From Schistosoma mansoni (taxonomy: Eukaryota; Platyhelminthes; Trematoda; Strigeidida; Schistosomatidae): a DNA stretch of 64,000 bases. Below the pieces are notes generated by a model. That model was not told where the DNA came from. It did not search any database and worked only from the letters and a program-made list of their open reading frames with translations. Positions 47,201 to 59,442 of this stretch are shown piece by piece; the stretch's first letter is position 1, and each line of letters opens with the position of its first letter. Made by a program: the position numbers and the translations under genes. The stretch covers positions 1 through 64,000 of the forward strand of contig NW_017386060.1 in the NCBI RefSeq assembly GCF_000237925.1. Reading direction: 5' to 3'.

Positions 47201-48240
47201 AGTCCTTACTGATCCGTTTAGTCGGACAGCGCATAGACGACTGTCTACTGGGATCCAGTCTAAAAGAGCTAGTTCTGCCCTAGGACTTAATGCTATACCT
47301 ACTCCAGCGAGGCCACGGGAAGCAGCATCAGGGCTTCCAGATACACGAAGCGTGTATCGAGATGAATCTTTATTTTGACTAGGTGAGGTCAAATGAATGA
47401 CACTACTCGGATCTTGTATGCGCGTTTCGGAGACGCAGCACACATCGATGGCGTAAGATTCTAGAGTCCTAGCTAAGGAAGCCTGTTGTCCTATTTGGCA
47501 CAATGTTCGAACATTAAAAGTTCCTACATGTAGTTTAGAGCGTGGCTTCAGGAGACCAGGAATAACGTTCCGTGTACTCGAATCGTTTGCCCTAGCGGTG
47601 CGAGGTAATAAAAGGACGTGGGAAGGGTTAGTCGTGGAGATAAGAGTGTTATTAGGTGTAGGAAGGATTTGAAAATGACCAACTTGGTCTCGTGTGCAGT
47701 TATGGGTATGAGGGCTAGTATCACTTCCCGGCTGCCCACACCGTGGAAGGGTATTTCCTGAGGGACCTGAAAAAGAAGTTGGATTAGTGTTGGTCATAAC
47801 GACCTGGGAGCGTGACCGCAGTGCCCAAGAGACAACTGCTTGAGGCCGGTCACGCACGGCTTTTTTGTAGGGGATTTTTGAATTGTTAGCTCCGTTCTTC
47901 AAAGGTCCTTACCGCCGGAGACGGAAATCCGTGGGATAAGGCGAGGTGTGCATTTTTAGGGTCGACCTTTTCTAACCCCACCCCTCCTTGTGGGAAAGCA
48001 GCATCGCCGTCATGCTGGTTGTCTGAAGGAAACACCTTACTGCCGTCACACCTCTGTACAGTCAGTAGTACGACTTCGCCTTCGGACCTTGGGATTGCTG
48101 CTTTTAGTCTCACCGCTCTTCAACCGACCTGTCTGGCATGGTAGGACCTTGAGGAACGATTGTTCCAGCCAGCATAGCTCGATTGGATCATCACGATAGG
48201 CAAGCCCGACCACCACGTCAAGGTAGCAGCAACGGTCGGG
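44297..48240 (-). mobile_element. Full-length RTE-clade retrotransposon, SR2-like
   Basis: A 3.94-kb element with a 12-bp target duplication, a 5' untranslated region of about 340 bp (47903-48240), a single ORF, and a 3' end carrying a (TGAC)n tail (44297-44310). Size, single endonuclease-RT ORF and short tandem tail fit the RTE clade and the SR2 family of schistosomes. It is inserted in the same orientation as the host gene transcript, inside the intron between exons 51200-51461 and 42018-42296. Confidence 0.9.
44528..47902 (-). pseudogene. RTE endonuclease-reverse transcriptase ORF with two nonsense codons
   Basis: 1124 codons in one frame, interrupted only by in-frame TAG at 45896-45898 and at 45242-45244. 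Apurinic-type endonuclease: KLHVGTFNVRTL, CCVSETRI, VIVAGDFNAQVG, QLDHIAISHRW and SDHALV. Reverse transcriptase: RAAGPDRLTPEIF, GFRPGRGYIDQIFTLRQV, VFLDLKAAFDSVDR, GVRQGCPLSPFLFN and catalytic LEYADDIVLL. C-terminal block YGSETWP, FDHRCLRNIARISW and LRWLGHVLRMPNHRLPRR. All catalytic motifs I can see are intact. The start codon is uncertain; the frame is open from a TTG at 47902 just after a stop. Confidence 0.9.
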
Positions 48241-49274
48241 CCTAAATTTTGTAGTATGTCGACGAACGTTAATGAGCTCTATGTTAAAACCCAGTTTGAA
48301 AGCCTCATTCATCAGATAATGGGTCTTACTCCTGTATCTAATAAGGATTGTGAGTATTTTAAAACAATTCTTGTGAACTGTTGTAATCAATATGTAAACA
48401 CAATACCTACAATTAGACGATTACTCGCAAATGAACATAAATCTCAATTATTTCATCTTTTTTGAAATCAGGATTTAGCTCTGTGTCACCCAGATTAGGT
48501 TGCAGGATTTGTCCTTATGGATCTTTAGAATGACGTCACCAAAGTATTCTGGATATTATCTGGTGCTGTCAGATTCTCTAAGATGAGACTGAAAAAACGG
48601 AACAGATGTTAACTAAAATCCTAAGGGAGATGAAAGATGAGTTTAATATCACTCGTCACCTCTATGAACGTCGCAGAAAATGGGGTTCTGCTATACCGGG
48701 ACTATGCGAACTCCGAAAAGTTCTTAGAGAAGAACATCTTCCTTTGACCTATACTTGATATGAATAACTCTCTGTATCATTTGTTTGCTAAATGACTTGC
48801 TGATATTTTACAACCAGTCAGAAACCACATCAATAGATGCAACTCTCATGATTCGCTTGATTTTGTCGACTCAGAACTAACATTGTAAATGGTAGAAAAA
48901 TGATCTCAATGCATGTCACTTCTCATTTTACAAATGTTCCACTCACAGAAACTATGTGTTTTTATGTGACAATATTGAAATAACAACTTTGATATTAGTA
49001 TGCTAGAACATTATCTAAGAGAGCTATTTCTACGATGTACCGTCAGTGTGCGATTCAGGTTTAATAATGATTTCTAAAGACAAACCGATGAAGTTGTAAT
49101 TGGTTCACCACTAGCTCTCCTCTTGGCTGATTGTTTCATGGCTAATCTGGAAAATGCGATACTTCGATCGATAATTGAGAGATTTCGTTCATTCAGGAGA
49201 TATATGGATGATACCTAATGGTATTACTGACTGATAATGAGTCTCATTTTGCAGCAAATGCAGTCACTACCTGA
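48241..49274 (+). mobile_element. Penelope-like element, N-terminal part and RT (decayed)
   Basis: After a short open frame (48256-48465, IPTIRRLLANEHKSQLFH) come broken frames with PLE reverse transcriptase motifs: LADILQPVRNHINRCNSHDS near 48800-48860, SLFTNVPLTET near 48930-48960, VIGSPLALLLADCFMANLEN near 49097-49156 and RYMDDT near 49197-49216. The last contains the YxDD catalytic motif, followed at once by a stop. The RTE element at 44297-48240 inserted into or beside its 5' end. Confidence 0.75.
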
Positions 49275-49690
49275 TTGAATCGTATAAGGTTCAGAAATTT
49301 GTTCACTGCTCCCGGGCACATTTGTTTCAATGATCAGGCAGAAACTTTCGTCAGGACATTAGAAACTGCTATTAATTCCATTGCTGCTTCAACATTTGAT
49401 GAATTGGCTGGGGGAGTAGACACATTTCTACTGCAACACAGAAATGCTAAGCATTCTGTAACGAAAGAGACTCGATCAAAGCTACTAAATGGAAGAATTC
49501 CTCGTCCGAATGTAAGGCGATTAGAGTCTTCAGGAGTTACATGTTATCGTGGAAATGGTGTTCGACCAGCCATCAGAATTGTGGTGAAGATTGTTAGAAA
49601 ATCTATGGTTGAAATCCTAGATATCAATGATTTAAGTACACTTAGCTGACATGTTGACCAGTTACAACTACAAGAACGAAGTGAGTCTAT
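49275..49690 (+). pseudogene. Ty3/gypsy integrase fragment
   Basis: 124 open codons with the pattern of the C-terminal core of a gypsy integrase: PGHICFNDQAETFVRTLETA (a degraded catalytic-region DNG-x-F block), VDTFLLQHRNAKHSVTKETR, LLNGRIPRPNVRRL and a final VVKIVRKSMVEILDINDLS. It ends at a stop after LSTL. It sits between the PLE reverse transcriptase and the PLE GIY-YIG end, so it either inserted into the PLE or was joined by deletion. Also represented at 1-196. Confidence 0.75.
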
Positions 49691-50545
49691 ATATTAAAAA
49701 CCGACTTGGAATGGTTGGTATACGAATTTCTATAGCTGGATCCTATTGAGTAGAAAGAGAAACTTGATTCACTCTTTCTCTTCAAGGCCTAGGGGAATGT
49801 TCTAATGATGAAGTAGATGACGATCTACTTCAACTTTGACAGATACTCATCAAAAACGGTTATCCACCTAGATTGGTAGATAGGAAGTTAACACCAAGAC
49901 ATCCTGAAAAACAGCACCGACAATTCGAAAGAAAACTCTTTTTATGAATACCGAATTTAAAGGTGATAAGCCTGCCGAACTCTTTAATATACGTATTTCA
50001 AAATCCTTGGATAAAACCTGTTCAACTAAGCTCCGTATTGTATTTTCAGGCCGGCCTAGCATTCACAAATATGATAACGATAAAATTCCGCTCATGTCAA
50101 TATGCATCTATAAATCTACTTGATCCTGTGGAGCAGGTAACATTGGCTGCATAAGGCGATCATTTTTTAAATTCACCTCAGAACAAAACTTGGAGTGGCT
50201 TTTAAAGGGAGGATGAAAAACAGTTACCACTTCGATGCAAAAACACTTGATAATATCTGGACACGTCGCTCCAAAGGAGTATCCTTTCAAAATAATCGAC
50301 ATAATGAAAGGAACTGGATAGAAGGAAGGCCGAGTAAAGCGGACAATTATCTTGCATGATTTTGACTTGTAAATTATTCTCGCCTCAATATTCTTCCCTA
50401 ACTCCTGATTATTACGCAACCTCATTTGATATTTGGAGTCTCGAATCACTTTATGGTGAGCAAACCATTCAGTTCAGAGAACAAAACTCCACCAGAATGG
50501 TCCACCTGAGCTACAAATCTTTTCCACCATCTCAAATCTTTTCTA
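49691..50545 (+). mobile_element. Penelope-like GIY-YIG end (decayed), right copy
   Basis: Colinear with 496-1270 plus 1640-1745. Broken frames include KNGYPPRLVDRKL near 49855, KTCSTKLRIVFSGRPSIHKY near 50015-50074 and a Cys-Gly-Ala block near 50128. Stops throughout. Confidence 0.65.
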
Positions 50546-50569
50546 TCCTATAGACATATTTACCACTAC

Positions 50570-50599
50570 TACTACTATACATATGAATGTATAGTAGTA
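50570..50599. repeat. Perfect 13-bp palindrome, right copy
   Basis: Identical to 1766-1795. Confidence 0.7.
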
Positions 50600-51199
50600 T
50601 ATTAGTAAATGATTTCGTGGGAAAGGAAATTATTTTCGTTCAATCCTCTTTATGTTTATGCAATGACAATGAGTTGTTTTAAGAAACCACATATTTAATA
50701 GTCAGTGGGCTATGCCTGTTTGTGCACGCTGAACGACCAATCATATTTCAATTCCACCACTACACATCAATGAAATACCGTGTGGTTCATATTTGGTTCT
50801 CAATCGTTTGTCGCATATTGAGTTTCTGAGGCGCTTGATATGGTACTGTGATCCATTTGACTGGTGTATCACACACGTGTCTATTCTATTATCGATTTGT
50901 CAAGTTCAACTGGTCAATTGTTCTATTACTTGATATCAAATATAAGACTGAAAAAAACTCCTTGTTACAATTATCTCATGGAACATTCAAATCTAGAAAG
51001 CCTAAAAGTGTACTTCTGGATGTTACCAGTTATTTATTCTTCAAGTAATATGATCAAGTAAACGGTTTTAGACTAGTTGATAAGAATTTCATTTGGAATC
51101 AGAAAATTAATTCAATTCTTTTTAAATGCTCCAACTAAATTTTGAGTGGGTTAAACTAAATATTGTTTTCATAATTTGTCTTGAAACAAAAAAACTTAC

Positions 51200-51461
51200 T
51201 GTGAACTGAACTGATTTAGTTACCGGGTTTAAAGGAGTTTTCAATGTTACATTATCTATGTTCCCTGTTTGATTAACTACATTGATTGATTTTATTTGTG
51301 GACTAAGATAGAAAATTATCGATTGTCTTTCACACTCCAACCCGGTACCATTCATCATTTGAACGACTGTCTGAAGGTACACCACATCTCTGAGTATAGG
51401 ATTCAATAAAAAATGTGAAATATGTAGAGCGTTATTACATATCAGTAACATGGTTGGAATT
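51200..51461 (-). CDS. Exon of the large glycoprotein, right copy
   Basis: 262 nt; acceptor TCAATCATCAG, donor ACA/GTAAGT. It takes the two spare bases (AG) of exon 53542-53782 to make Arg and ends in phase 0 into exon 42018-42296. The same 87-residue peptide as 2417-2678 except Cys for Tyr in LLICNNALHISHF. Three sequons. The upstream intron boundary has a small insertion relative to the left copy that leaves the acceptor intact. Confidence 0.85.
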
Positions 51462-53541
51462 CTGATGATTGAATTCAAATAATCGTTGGATTATCTATCA
51501 ATTTAATTGATATTTGATTTTACAAGCTTTCCAATCTAGTTTGATAGGACTAACTTATTACTATCAGCAGAGAAATAGCAAGAATATTTATAACTTTGCA
51601 TCTACTTAGATTTCAGTATTTAGGCATTTTTAGTACAGTGTAGACGTGTATAGCTCGAAAAAGGTGAAATTATTAGAGTTGTTCACAATAATACGCCTTT
51701 TTTATTGCTAACTTAATCATCCAATGTTCAATATCGTCAGAAATCTTGTAAACAGTATAATGAACATTTTTAAAATTTGAAGAGCATTATTTTTGATGTC
51801 TATGGAAACGACTGGGTTGTTCCACCAGTTAAATGATTCCCAGATGATTGTTTATTGTGCATCGGAAATACATAATATAGTTGGTTCATCAGAAAACATG
51901 TTAACCTTAGGTCAGTTTGTTGAAATTAACTCGAATTAAGTAACTGTTGGAGGTAACACAGAGAAAAATGTCGGAATTCTACTCTCTTCATTGTTCCGTT
52001 TTTTTTCACCTTTAAGTGAATATGAGTTTAGTTGGTTCGAAGTAATTGAGAATGAATAAAATGCAATAATTGCTTCAAGAGAGTTTTGAGAAACAACTTT
52101 AACACCTTCCATGCTTAAATATTGTCTTCGACAGATCGATTAATTTAACAAAAGTCAAAATGATTTTGTTGGGAATGTTAGATCCCCAGATCTCAATTGG
52201 TAAATGCCTTATATTTGTAATTCTATTAAAAACAACTTGAATCTCTTGTTTGCGCGCCAAAACCAACCATTTCAACCTTCTTGTCGTATTTTCCACCTGG
52301 GTGGACCTTAAATGCTATTTGTTTGTAGTCTCTTTTAGTGTGCTATTTTGTGACATTTCCCAAGGACATCTTTATGCTGTATATGTACTCTTGAGTTGTG
52401 CTTATTGTTGTTGTTCATGCTTCTTGCTACTTGTGGAATATGTTTCCCTCTTCTGAAGTTGAACTTCTCTCTCTGGTTAACGAGGCTGTGACACATCGGA
52501 ATAGCTAGCTTATTGGTCATTGTGTCACTGTGTCTTCGTTCCGTTCGCAGATTGGGTGAACTCGTAATCTCTTCAAACATAGCGGTTTTGTGCTGAGATA
52601 AGTGTAAGACACTTCATGTACGATTTACATCGGCTTTTGGATGCTTTTAATAGCAAAACTGACCTACGCTTAATAGCTATAATTTACTTCATAGTCTCAG
52701 GATAAAATATAACTGGTGATTTTCCTGTTCACGAGCCTGGCAACAAGTGTTTTAGAAAAAAATTAATGCCCTAGCTAAAGTCATTTTATAGTTATTTGTC
52801 AGTAATTCCTTAAGACACACATTTGAATCATTTTAGCACTAACATTTGATAATCACAGACACTTGTCTGCAATAAAATGTCATGATTTACAGCTCAGTTC
52901 AACAGTTACCCACGTTCCTCATGTTCGATAAATGAAAAGATAGACACTGCTTTGCAAACTAACTTGTTAATAGTCATATAATGGGATACGGAATGATGTT
53001 GATTGACCTGTAGATTTGAAATATATAACTCAAATGAGTACTCTGTATTACAACTCAAAGGCCATATCTGTTTAGGACACCAATTACATGATTTAACAGT
53101 GTTTTATCTGATGGATGTTTAAACGAGTTGTGTGAATCATCTTAAGGTATTATGAGATATGCTTTCAATGAAATTTAACAGCGAGATTATTAACATTGAA
53201 GGTTACCTATTAGTAACGAGGTTTGAAACTATTTTGATAAATAAATAAAACTAATTTTTTTGGTCACTTGAATATGGGTATGATAATCTTATTGCTTGGT
53301 GGATAACAGAAAAATCCTCAAACTCTTTGTTGAAGACCAAAGTTTGTACTCTTCATGTGAATAGTCATCAGCGTATTGGTTGATATGGAATATTATTATG
53401 TGCATTTGGATACTATCTGATCAATATAACGATTATTTTATGTGAAATTCATATTCAAGTGAAAAATGAATTCGCGTTAGAAGTGAATCAATTATTCCAT
53501 GATATAAATATATAGTGAAGGTTAAAACGATTCAAACATAC
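51462..53541. other. Intron, right copy
   Basis: Matches 2679-4700. Nothing further supported. Confidence 0.6.
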
Positions 53542-53782
53542 CTATCGGGATAATCACTGAATGTGAACGTTGACAATTGAGATAGTACAACCTGAATTGA
53601 TGGTTTTTCTGACCCAGTTCTCACACAATATACAAATATTCTGGTAATATTAGTGACAGCATTGAATTGACCAGTGATTTGCAACGGCCAAACAGTTCCG
53701 TTTTCCACCATTTTACTATCACTCAACTGGATATCCACTGAAATACTGAGAGTGTTTCGCATTGTGGGTACACTTACCGTAC
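53542..53782 (-). CDS. Exon of the large glycoprotein
   Basis: 241 nt: two bases complete Gly from exon 55318-55612, then 79 codons and two spare bases. Acceptor GACATTTTTAG, donor GATAG/GTATGT. The peptide starts TVSVPTMRNTLSISVDIQL and ends TFSDYPDR, with two sequons and one Cys. Its left-copy counterpart would begin 52 bases inside the gap at 4701-5121. Confidence 0.85.
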
Positions 53783-55317
53783 CTAAAAATGTCGATAATG
53801 TTTATTAGATAGTGCATTGAAGAAGACCATGAACCATTTATTTAATCTGGATCAACACCTAGTGTTCTAAATATCAGGACTAAATTTGTTAGGCGCTAAC
53901 CGAAAACAACAAAATTCAAGATGATACTGTCAAATAATTAGTCAAGTAGTTCGTTACAAAATATTGGAAAATAGTGACAAACAATAAATCGATTCATTTC
54001 ATTCCAGTCCATATAATGGCAATGATTTTGTTTGCATTTTCATGAAATATCTTAGTTATTCTTCGTTAGTAATCTTCATCATAGAGTATTTTCATTGTCT
54101 ACACATAGAGAGAATTTTATCTCGCTGTCATCGTTGCTGTAATGTAAAGCTGAGCCATGTAGTGTAACTCGATTATTTTCAGCTGAGATGACTGTTTGTC
54201 ACACAAACATTCCTCAAGATTTGAGCCATATCCATGAATGTTTAACAACATTCTTCTGATTGGAGAGAAATCAAAAGACAGTATTCAGTTTACTGCTCAT
54301 CTGGTGTTTATTAGTTGAAACATGTATAAAGCCAGATTATATTTTGCTATGAGTTAGGCTACCAAAACTGACAGGATGAAATGAAGATCAGATTTTCAAG
54401 GAAACAGTTAGCTAATGTTAGTGTTTTTTTGTCAAATTTATTCCAAAATACTTCAACGTATTCCACAGTCCTTATTCATATGTTTCAACTATATTTTTAG
54501 AGATATTTTCTTGCCTAACTTTGATCTTGTACTAGTGTGGTGTGTGCTACTTATGTCTGTCGATAGACATCAGTAGTACGTGACACCAATCAGAAGTGGA
54601 ATGGCTGTCAGTCGAAAGTTGAGAAGATCGAATTGAATAGAATGGGAATGTAGATAGAGAGCAACTGTAATAGCAGTCACGGAAGGATGGAGTTCGTTCA
54701 CTGCACTAGTAATACTCTATTCTACTTAAATTTTAGACTTTCGTTGTGTAAAATTCCTCTGAGATTCACTGTGAACAAATTGGACCAAAGCAAATAGCAG
54801 CTGATTATTTAGGATAAAAAAATATTTCATTAACATCACAAATATGCATGAATATGGAGAATAAAATAAATTGCACTAAGGTAATCATGCATCGAACTAA
54901 ATTTGTCTCTACTATATATTTGACACATTCAATACAAACATTGTACGGAAATGAGATTCAATTGTAGTGACTTGCTTTTCTCGATGAGAGCGCGATTGGT
55001 ATAATGGAAACAATTATTATTATAACCAATTGTACCAGTGGTTGTTTTACTGTACTGGCTGTTGTTTAATTGTATCAAAATCACTCTTAGTTCCGTGTCC
55101 ATCTTGTCCGTTCGAACTTTCTTACGCTCTGAACTTATTACCATCTAAAGTAATATTGTGATAAAATAATTTAACTGCAAGATAAAATGCATATACACTA
55201 CCTTTTAAGAATGAATATATCTAGAAATTATCTTGCTCAAATTGACGAGTGTGTAACTTAAGATATTTCACAGAGTCAGAAATAAACTTATCAACTGTAA
55301 TTCCTCATTAAACTCAC
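53783..55317. other. Intron, nothing recognised
   Basis: No supported element or exon. Confidence 0.5.
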
Positions 55318-55612
55318 CAATGTTAGTGATATTTTCGAAGTAAACTATCAACTGATCAGTTTGATTGGTTGGATAAGTTGACAAATAATTAGATGAGTAA
55401 GCAGTTGTTGTGTAAAATAAGTTAGAACCCAAATTTATTTTAAAATCTGCAATTGCTATTATACTTTCATTAGTACTGTTGCTTCCAGTTCCATTGATTC
55501 GTACTGTAGATTTCAGATAGGTGGAATTCAATGGGAATATATATTTGATATTGATAGTTGTTCTTTCACCAGGCTGCAGCTTTACATTAGGTGGACTTAC
55601 TTCAATCATAAT
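55318..55612 (-). CDS. Exon of the large glycoprotein, beta-sandwich-like repeat
   Basis: 295 nt: 98 codons and one spare G, starting in phase 0. Acceptor TATTTCGTTTCAG, donor ATTG/GTGAGT. The peptide includes SPPNVKLQPGERTTINIKY and ends DQLIVYFENITNIG, with six N-glycosylation sequons and no Cys. The final strand with its N-x-G turn resembles DUF11-type or other Ig-like repeats found in large surface proteins; this is a resemblance, not an assignment. Confidence 0.85.
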
Positions 55613-57499
55613 CTGAAACGAAATATTCTGAGCTTTAATTTGAAAAGCAAACAAACTGGTTGACTATTATTTAAGGTACAAATGTTGCTTGTAGTGAAAA
55701 AGACACTTTCAAAATGACGACTCTTTGTCTAATGTTCCTTACAGAAGTTTTAAAGAAACACTGTGTTTAACTACATTTCTGTTGAAATACAGTAGTGGAA
55801 CTGCAAAACTGGTATAATTAGACAAATGATGATCTCGAGAATGTATAAAGCCTAAATAAACACAATTCATGTACGTATTCAGAGGTAGAGATATATACTC
55901 AGATGTAGACAAGCTTGGAATGAACGTTTTTAGTGCAGAATCCACTGATCACAGGTTTCCAATCGTTGCATCTGATATCAGATACAAATATGCAGTATTA
56001 AGTGATTTTTCTGGTTTTTTCAATATCTCAACCTAGGTTTGTGCATAGACATTTAATTTCAAATATTACCAAAGTATAGTTGAAATCATGAGTTAATTGA
56101 AGCTAGACTACCGTGGAAAACCTGGAAGCACTGAATGGTCAATGTGTTGAGGACGAATAAGTGCAAATTACAATCCGAGTCTATTTTCTGACACTGAGAA
56201 TTTTTGACCTTAACCCTCAACCAACTAATATTGTTCAAAAGCATTTTTGATCATTCTCAGTGATGGTTTGTCGAGAACTCTCATAGTACTTTATCATTTT
56301 TATGTTGAAAAGTGTTTTTGGTTGCTTTGCTTATGTTTTGGGTAATAGAGAAGTAATATATGTTTTCTCAACTCAGTTGATAGTATTTTGCCAGTTATTA
56401 TGGGCTTCATTCCTATTTTATTGTCTAACATGATATACAATAATTATTCTATACTTCATGGTCTGTGTTATCTTCAAATAGTTTGTTAATATAGAACTAT
56501 CATTCATAAGTTTTATTTGATGGATGATCTTACAAATTCTATGCATCTGTTTGTTAAATAGTATAAATTCCATCTTAGATGGTCGTAAAATATCACTGGA
56601 AACTTCGTTATATCAAATAGCTTAGTGGAATTGAATCTTCGCGACGACCATTTATAATTGCTTATCTGCAAAATAGTCTCTGAAAAATTAGTCTAATGCA
56701 CAGTAAAATACAATGGATTTGTCATTTTGAGTAATTGGAATAACCTAAATAATGATTGAAATAAACACATGTTCTCTGTTCATTTCGAGTATGAATAATA
56801 AACAGAAAACTGAACAATATTGTTTTCAACTGGTTCGTTATCAGCATTGCAGGAACATCTGCTGTGCATTTGGAAAATTCAGAATTATGTGTGCGATGGC
56901 TTTAATCTATCGTGACGTTCTCTTCGTTCCTTATTTCATGATCATCCGCTTCACTTCTATCTTCACTACAGACCCTTGATTTCTTCTGTTTCTATAATCC
57001 TACTAGTTATAGTTCATCTCAATTTTATCACGCTGAGCTTTTCCTTTCCAATGGTGGTTTCTTCATCTACCTTCATGATGAATATTCGAGGTCTCAACAA
57101 CAATATTATTAGTATTTTCCTCAGTAAAAAACACGTTTATAAACTTTTATTAAACCACCTCCGTGTTACCACGTTCGGCAAAATTTCATTATCACTATTA
57201 TTGCAATCATTATCATTTTGAAAAATAAGTATACGTTTGCGATTGTACAGCTTTGAAAATGAATTCGCCGAAAACAGGACCTTTCTCTGAACTTATGCTT
57301 CTTACTTCATAGTTACCATTAATGGACTTGCAAAACTAAGATTCTATTTTATTGAATTATCTGTGGACTTGTCTTCACATTATGTAATAATTTTGCGTAA
57401 AATATAACTAAACCGGAACTGTGTAACACAAATAGAAGTAAGAAAATGTTTGAGTAATAACAAGAAGTTGAAATCGTTGTTAAATCAATCGTAGCTTAC
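55613..57499. other. Intron with SINE remnant near 56080-56160
   Basis: At about 56085-56160 the sequence AGTTAATTGAAGCTAGACTA and following bases match the tail of the SINE left arm at 11315-11365. Otherwise nothing supported. Confidence 0.5.
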
Positions 57500-57661
57500 A
57501 TCAGTGTATATTGGGAAACTTGGTATTACATTAAATGTCATACTCGGGACGGTAAAATTTTTTGTACTCCCACTGAGATTAACAAATATGGGGAAAACGT
57601 AGTTTGTTGTCGCTGTCACATTGCAATCTCCCATTAGATAAGCAGTATATTTGAATTGCGT
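57500..57661 (-). CDS. Exon of the large glycoprotein
   Basis: 162 nt, 54 codons, phase 0 at both ends. Acceptor TTGTATTGTTTAG, donor GAT/GTAAGC. The peptide (TQFKYTAYLMGDCNVTATTN ... FPIYTD) has three sequons and one Cys. It joins the 55-nt exon 60480-60534 to exon 55318-55612. Confidence 0.8.
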
Positions 57662-58129
57662 CTAAACAATACAAATAAATGACAATGTTATGGTGTAAGA
57701 AAATAACGAAAGCAGAAAAATGGGTGATAACAATATTGTATTTATTTCTTATATCATCAACATATCACCGTTGTATTCGAAGAATTATCTTACTAATTAA
57801 GAGTCATATCAATAGGCTAAATGTCAGGATCAACACTAATTATATCTTTTCTACTGATGATCAGTAGGTGAGTTACAATTTCATTAATTACGTGAATGAA
57901 TAAACAAATCCATTTTCCAGAAAACGGGCAGGAATTTAACATGAATATTAAAACTTGAAATTATAGATCATAAATACCTTCGTCAGGCCAACAATTTGAA
58001 TTCTAAATCTAGATGTTACCTAAACTAACATTCTTGTCACTACCACTCAGTGTTATTGTTATCATAAAAGTCAAATATGTTTTTATTTGTAAATAGCCTT
58101 AATACTTAACACTTTATCTACAAAGATAC

Positions 58130-58454
58130 TGTTATGTCTGGCCGATGTGAACGCTATATTTGCTTCCCTAATCTAGTTCCGTACCCCCGAGCTATAACTA
58201 CTCAACGACTTGAAGACCAGAGAAAAGGCACAAAGCGTGTGGGAAGCACTTTACTACAAGGTTCATTATGTACAGAAAAACAGGGGTTTTCTAGTAATTA
58301 AAAGACCTTGAGGTTCCATAGTAGCAGTATGTTAAACAGCCAATCAGGACCTCGTTATTTTTGTAGCATAGCTTCTAACTAATCGCTGATTGGTTGGTCT
58401 CTTTATGAGCCTCTCTGGAGGCTCTGATAGAGTTTATTGTAAGCCGACCTAACA
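58130..58454 (-). repeat. 3' LTR of the gag-only element
   Basis: TG...CA ends, 325 bp; contains AATAAA (CTTACAATAAACTC) near its start. Confidence 0.7.
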
Positions 58455-59254
58455 CCTCCCCTTTTTTTTGAAGATTCGAAGATTAGATTCTGATTTTTTA
58501 AAAAACTATCTGTAAGTTGAAATTCTCCAACATTTCCTCCCCCACGAAATAATGTTGGATCTTCATATCTCCAATTTACAATTAATATGACTTTATTTAG
58601 AACACATTTCTCGTATTGAATGCAGAATCCACTAGAAATGAATAGATGATGATGAACGATATTTGATTTTAGGTCATCGGAATTTGGCTTTTCTGAAACA
58701 TCTCCATCAAATTCATTAAGATTTTCATTGGAGGATATTTGATAGCTAGGGGAATCATCATCTAGTGAAATTACCTTAGGTTTTTGATCATCATTTGATT
58801 CAACCGACTTAGTTTCCTCATCTTCATAAGAATTTTCATCAAAATCATGTGCACCATTCCAGCTTTCTTGGCCGATATCATGTAACCCGTAGTTTAATTC
58901 TGACTGAAGTTTGTCTTCAGAAATCGGCGGATTGAGTGGTGCTTCATTAGACTCTGGGCTCAGGGCTTTGTCTACGGAACCTTGTTTTTCTTTAACATCT
59001 GATACTGTCACAGTTTCATGTGCATTTAGCAAGATATTGTCTTGCTCTGAACCGGCCAACTTACCCATTTTGCCTTTTCCATCAGATGTGAAGGGAATTG
59101 AACCCTCAACTGGGCGTTCTTCTGGGACGGCCATTTTAGCACCATTATTGAAAAACTTGTCCAAGACCGTTTCAAATAGTTGCTGCTGGAAGGCTAGCAT
59201 CTGTTGTTGCCGGTGCTCTAAGATTATCAGCGCCTGTTCTAGAGAAATCGTCAT
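58403..59254 (-). CDS. Gag-like ORF of the LTR element
   Basis: About 283 codons from the Met in MTISLEQALIILEHRQQQML (an earlier Met 15 codons upstream is possible). The start is a Gln-rich, predicted coiled-coil segment typical of gypsy Gag N-termini in flukes. The middle is acidic (DFDENSYEDEETKSVESNDD). Near the end EDPTLFRGGGNVGEFQ is encoded over a second purine-rich tract (58529-58547), and the frame runs past the real polypurine tract into the LTR. No Cys-His zinc knuckle is visible. The ORF probably fuses a gag start with sequence from just before the LTR. Confidence 0.6.
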   Translation of the reverse strand: MTISLEQALIILEHRQQQMLAFQQQLFETVLDKFFNNGAKMAVPEERPVEGSIPFTSDGKGKMGKLAGSEQDNILLNAHETVTVSDVKEKQGSVDKALSPESNEAPLNPPISEDKLQSELNYGLHDIGQESWNGAHDFDENSYEDEETKSVESNDDQKPKVISLDDDSPSYQISSNENLNEFDGDVSEKPNSDDLKSNIVHHHLFISSGFCIQYEKCVLNKVILIVNWRYEDPTLFRGGGNVGEFQLTDSFLKNQNLIFESSKKRGGVRSAYNKLYQSLQRGS

Positions 59255-59329
59255 TTTTTTCTGCTGATAATAATAATAACTCCGAAAATTCACCGGCAAT
59301 TATTACAGCTTGTTTGATTCCCAAATCAC

Positions 59330-59442
59330 GTCTCGGTTGCTGTATTTCTTTTTGCCAGAATCCTCGACGACAATTGTTGTATTTTTTTGTGTACCAAAAA
59401 CCCCGACAACAATTGTTTTTTTGCCGAAATCCCCGTCGCCAC
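59330..59442 (-). repeat. Three imperfect repeats beside the primer-binding site
   Basis: Three units of about 33-40 bp, each with a (G)GGGAT-TT-GGC / poly-A / CAATTGTTGTCG pattern, lie between the partial 5' LTR and the gag ORF. Confidence 0.55.

Noticed and set aside
55739-55945. Minus-strand frame with sequon and strand-like pattern, possible ATCAG acceptor and GTAAGG donor.
   Set aside because: It would run from phase 1 to phase 2, but the junction between 57500-57661 and 55318-55612 is phase 0 to 0. It may be a dead or alternative exon.
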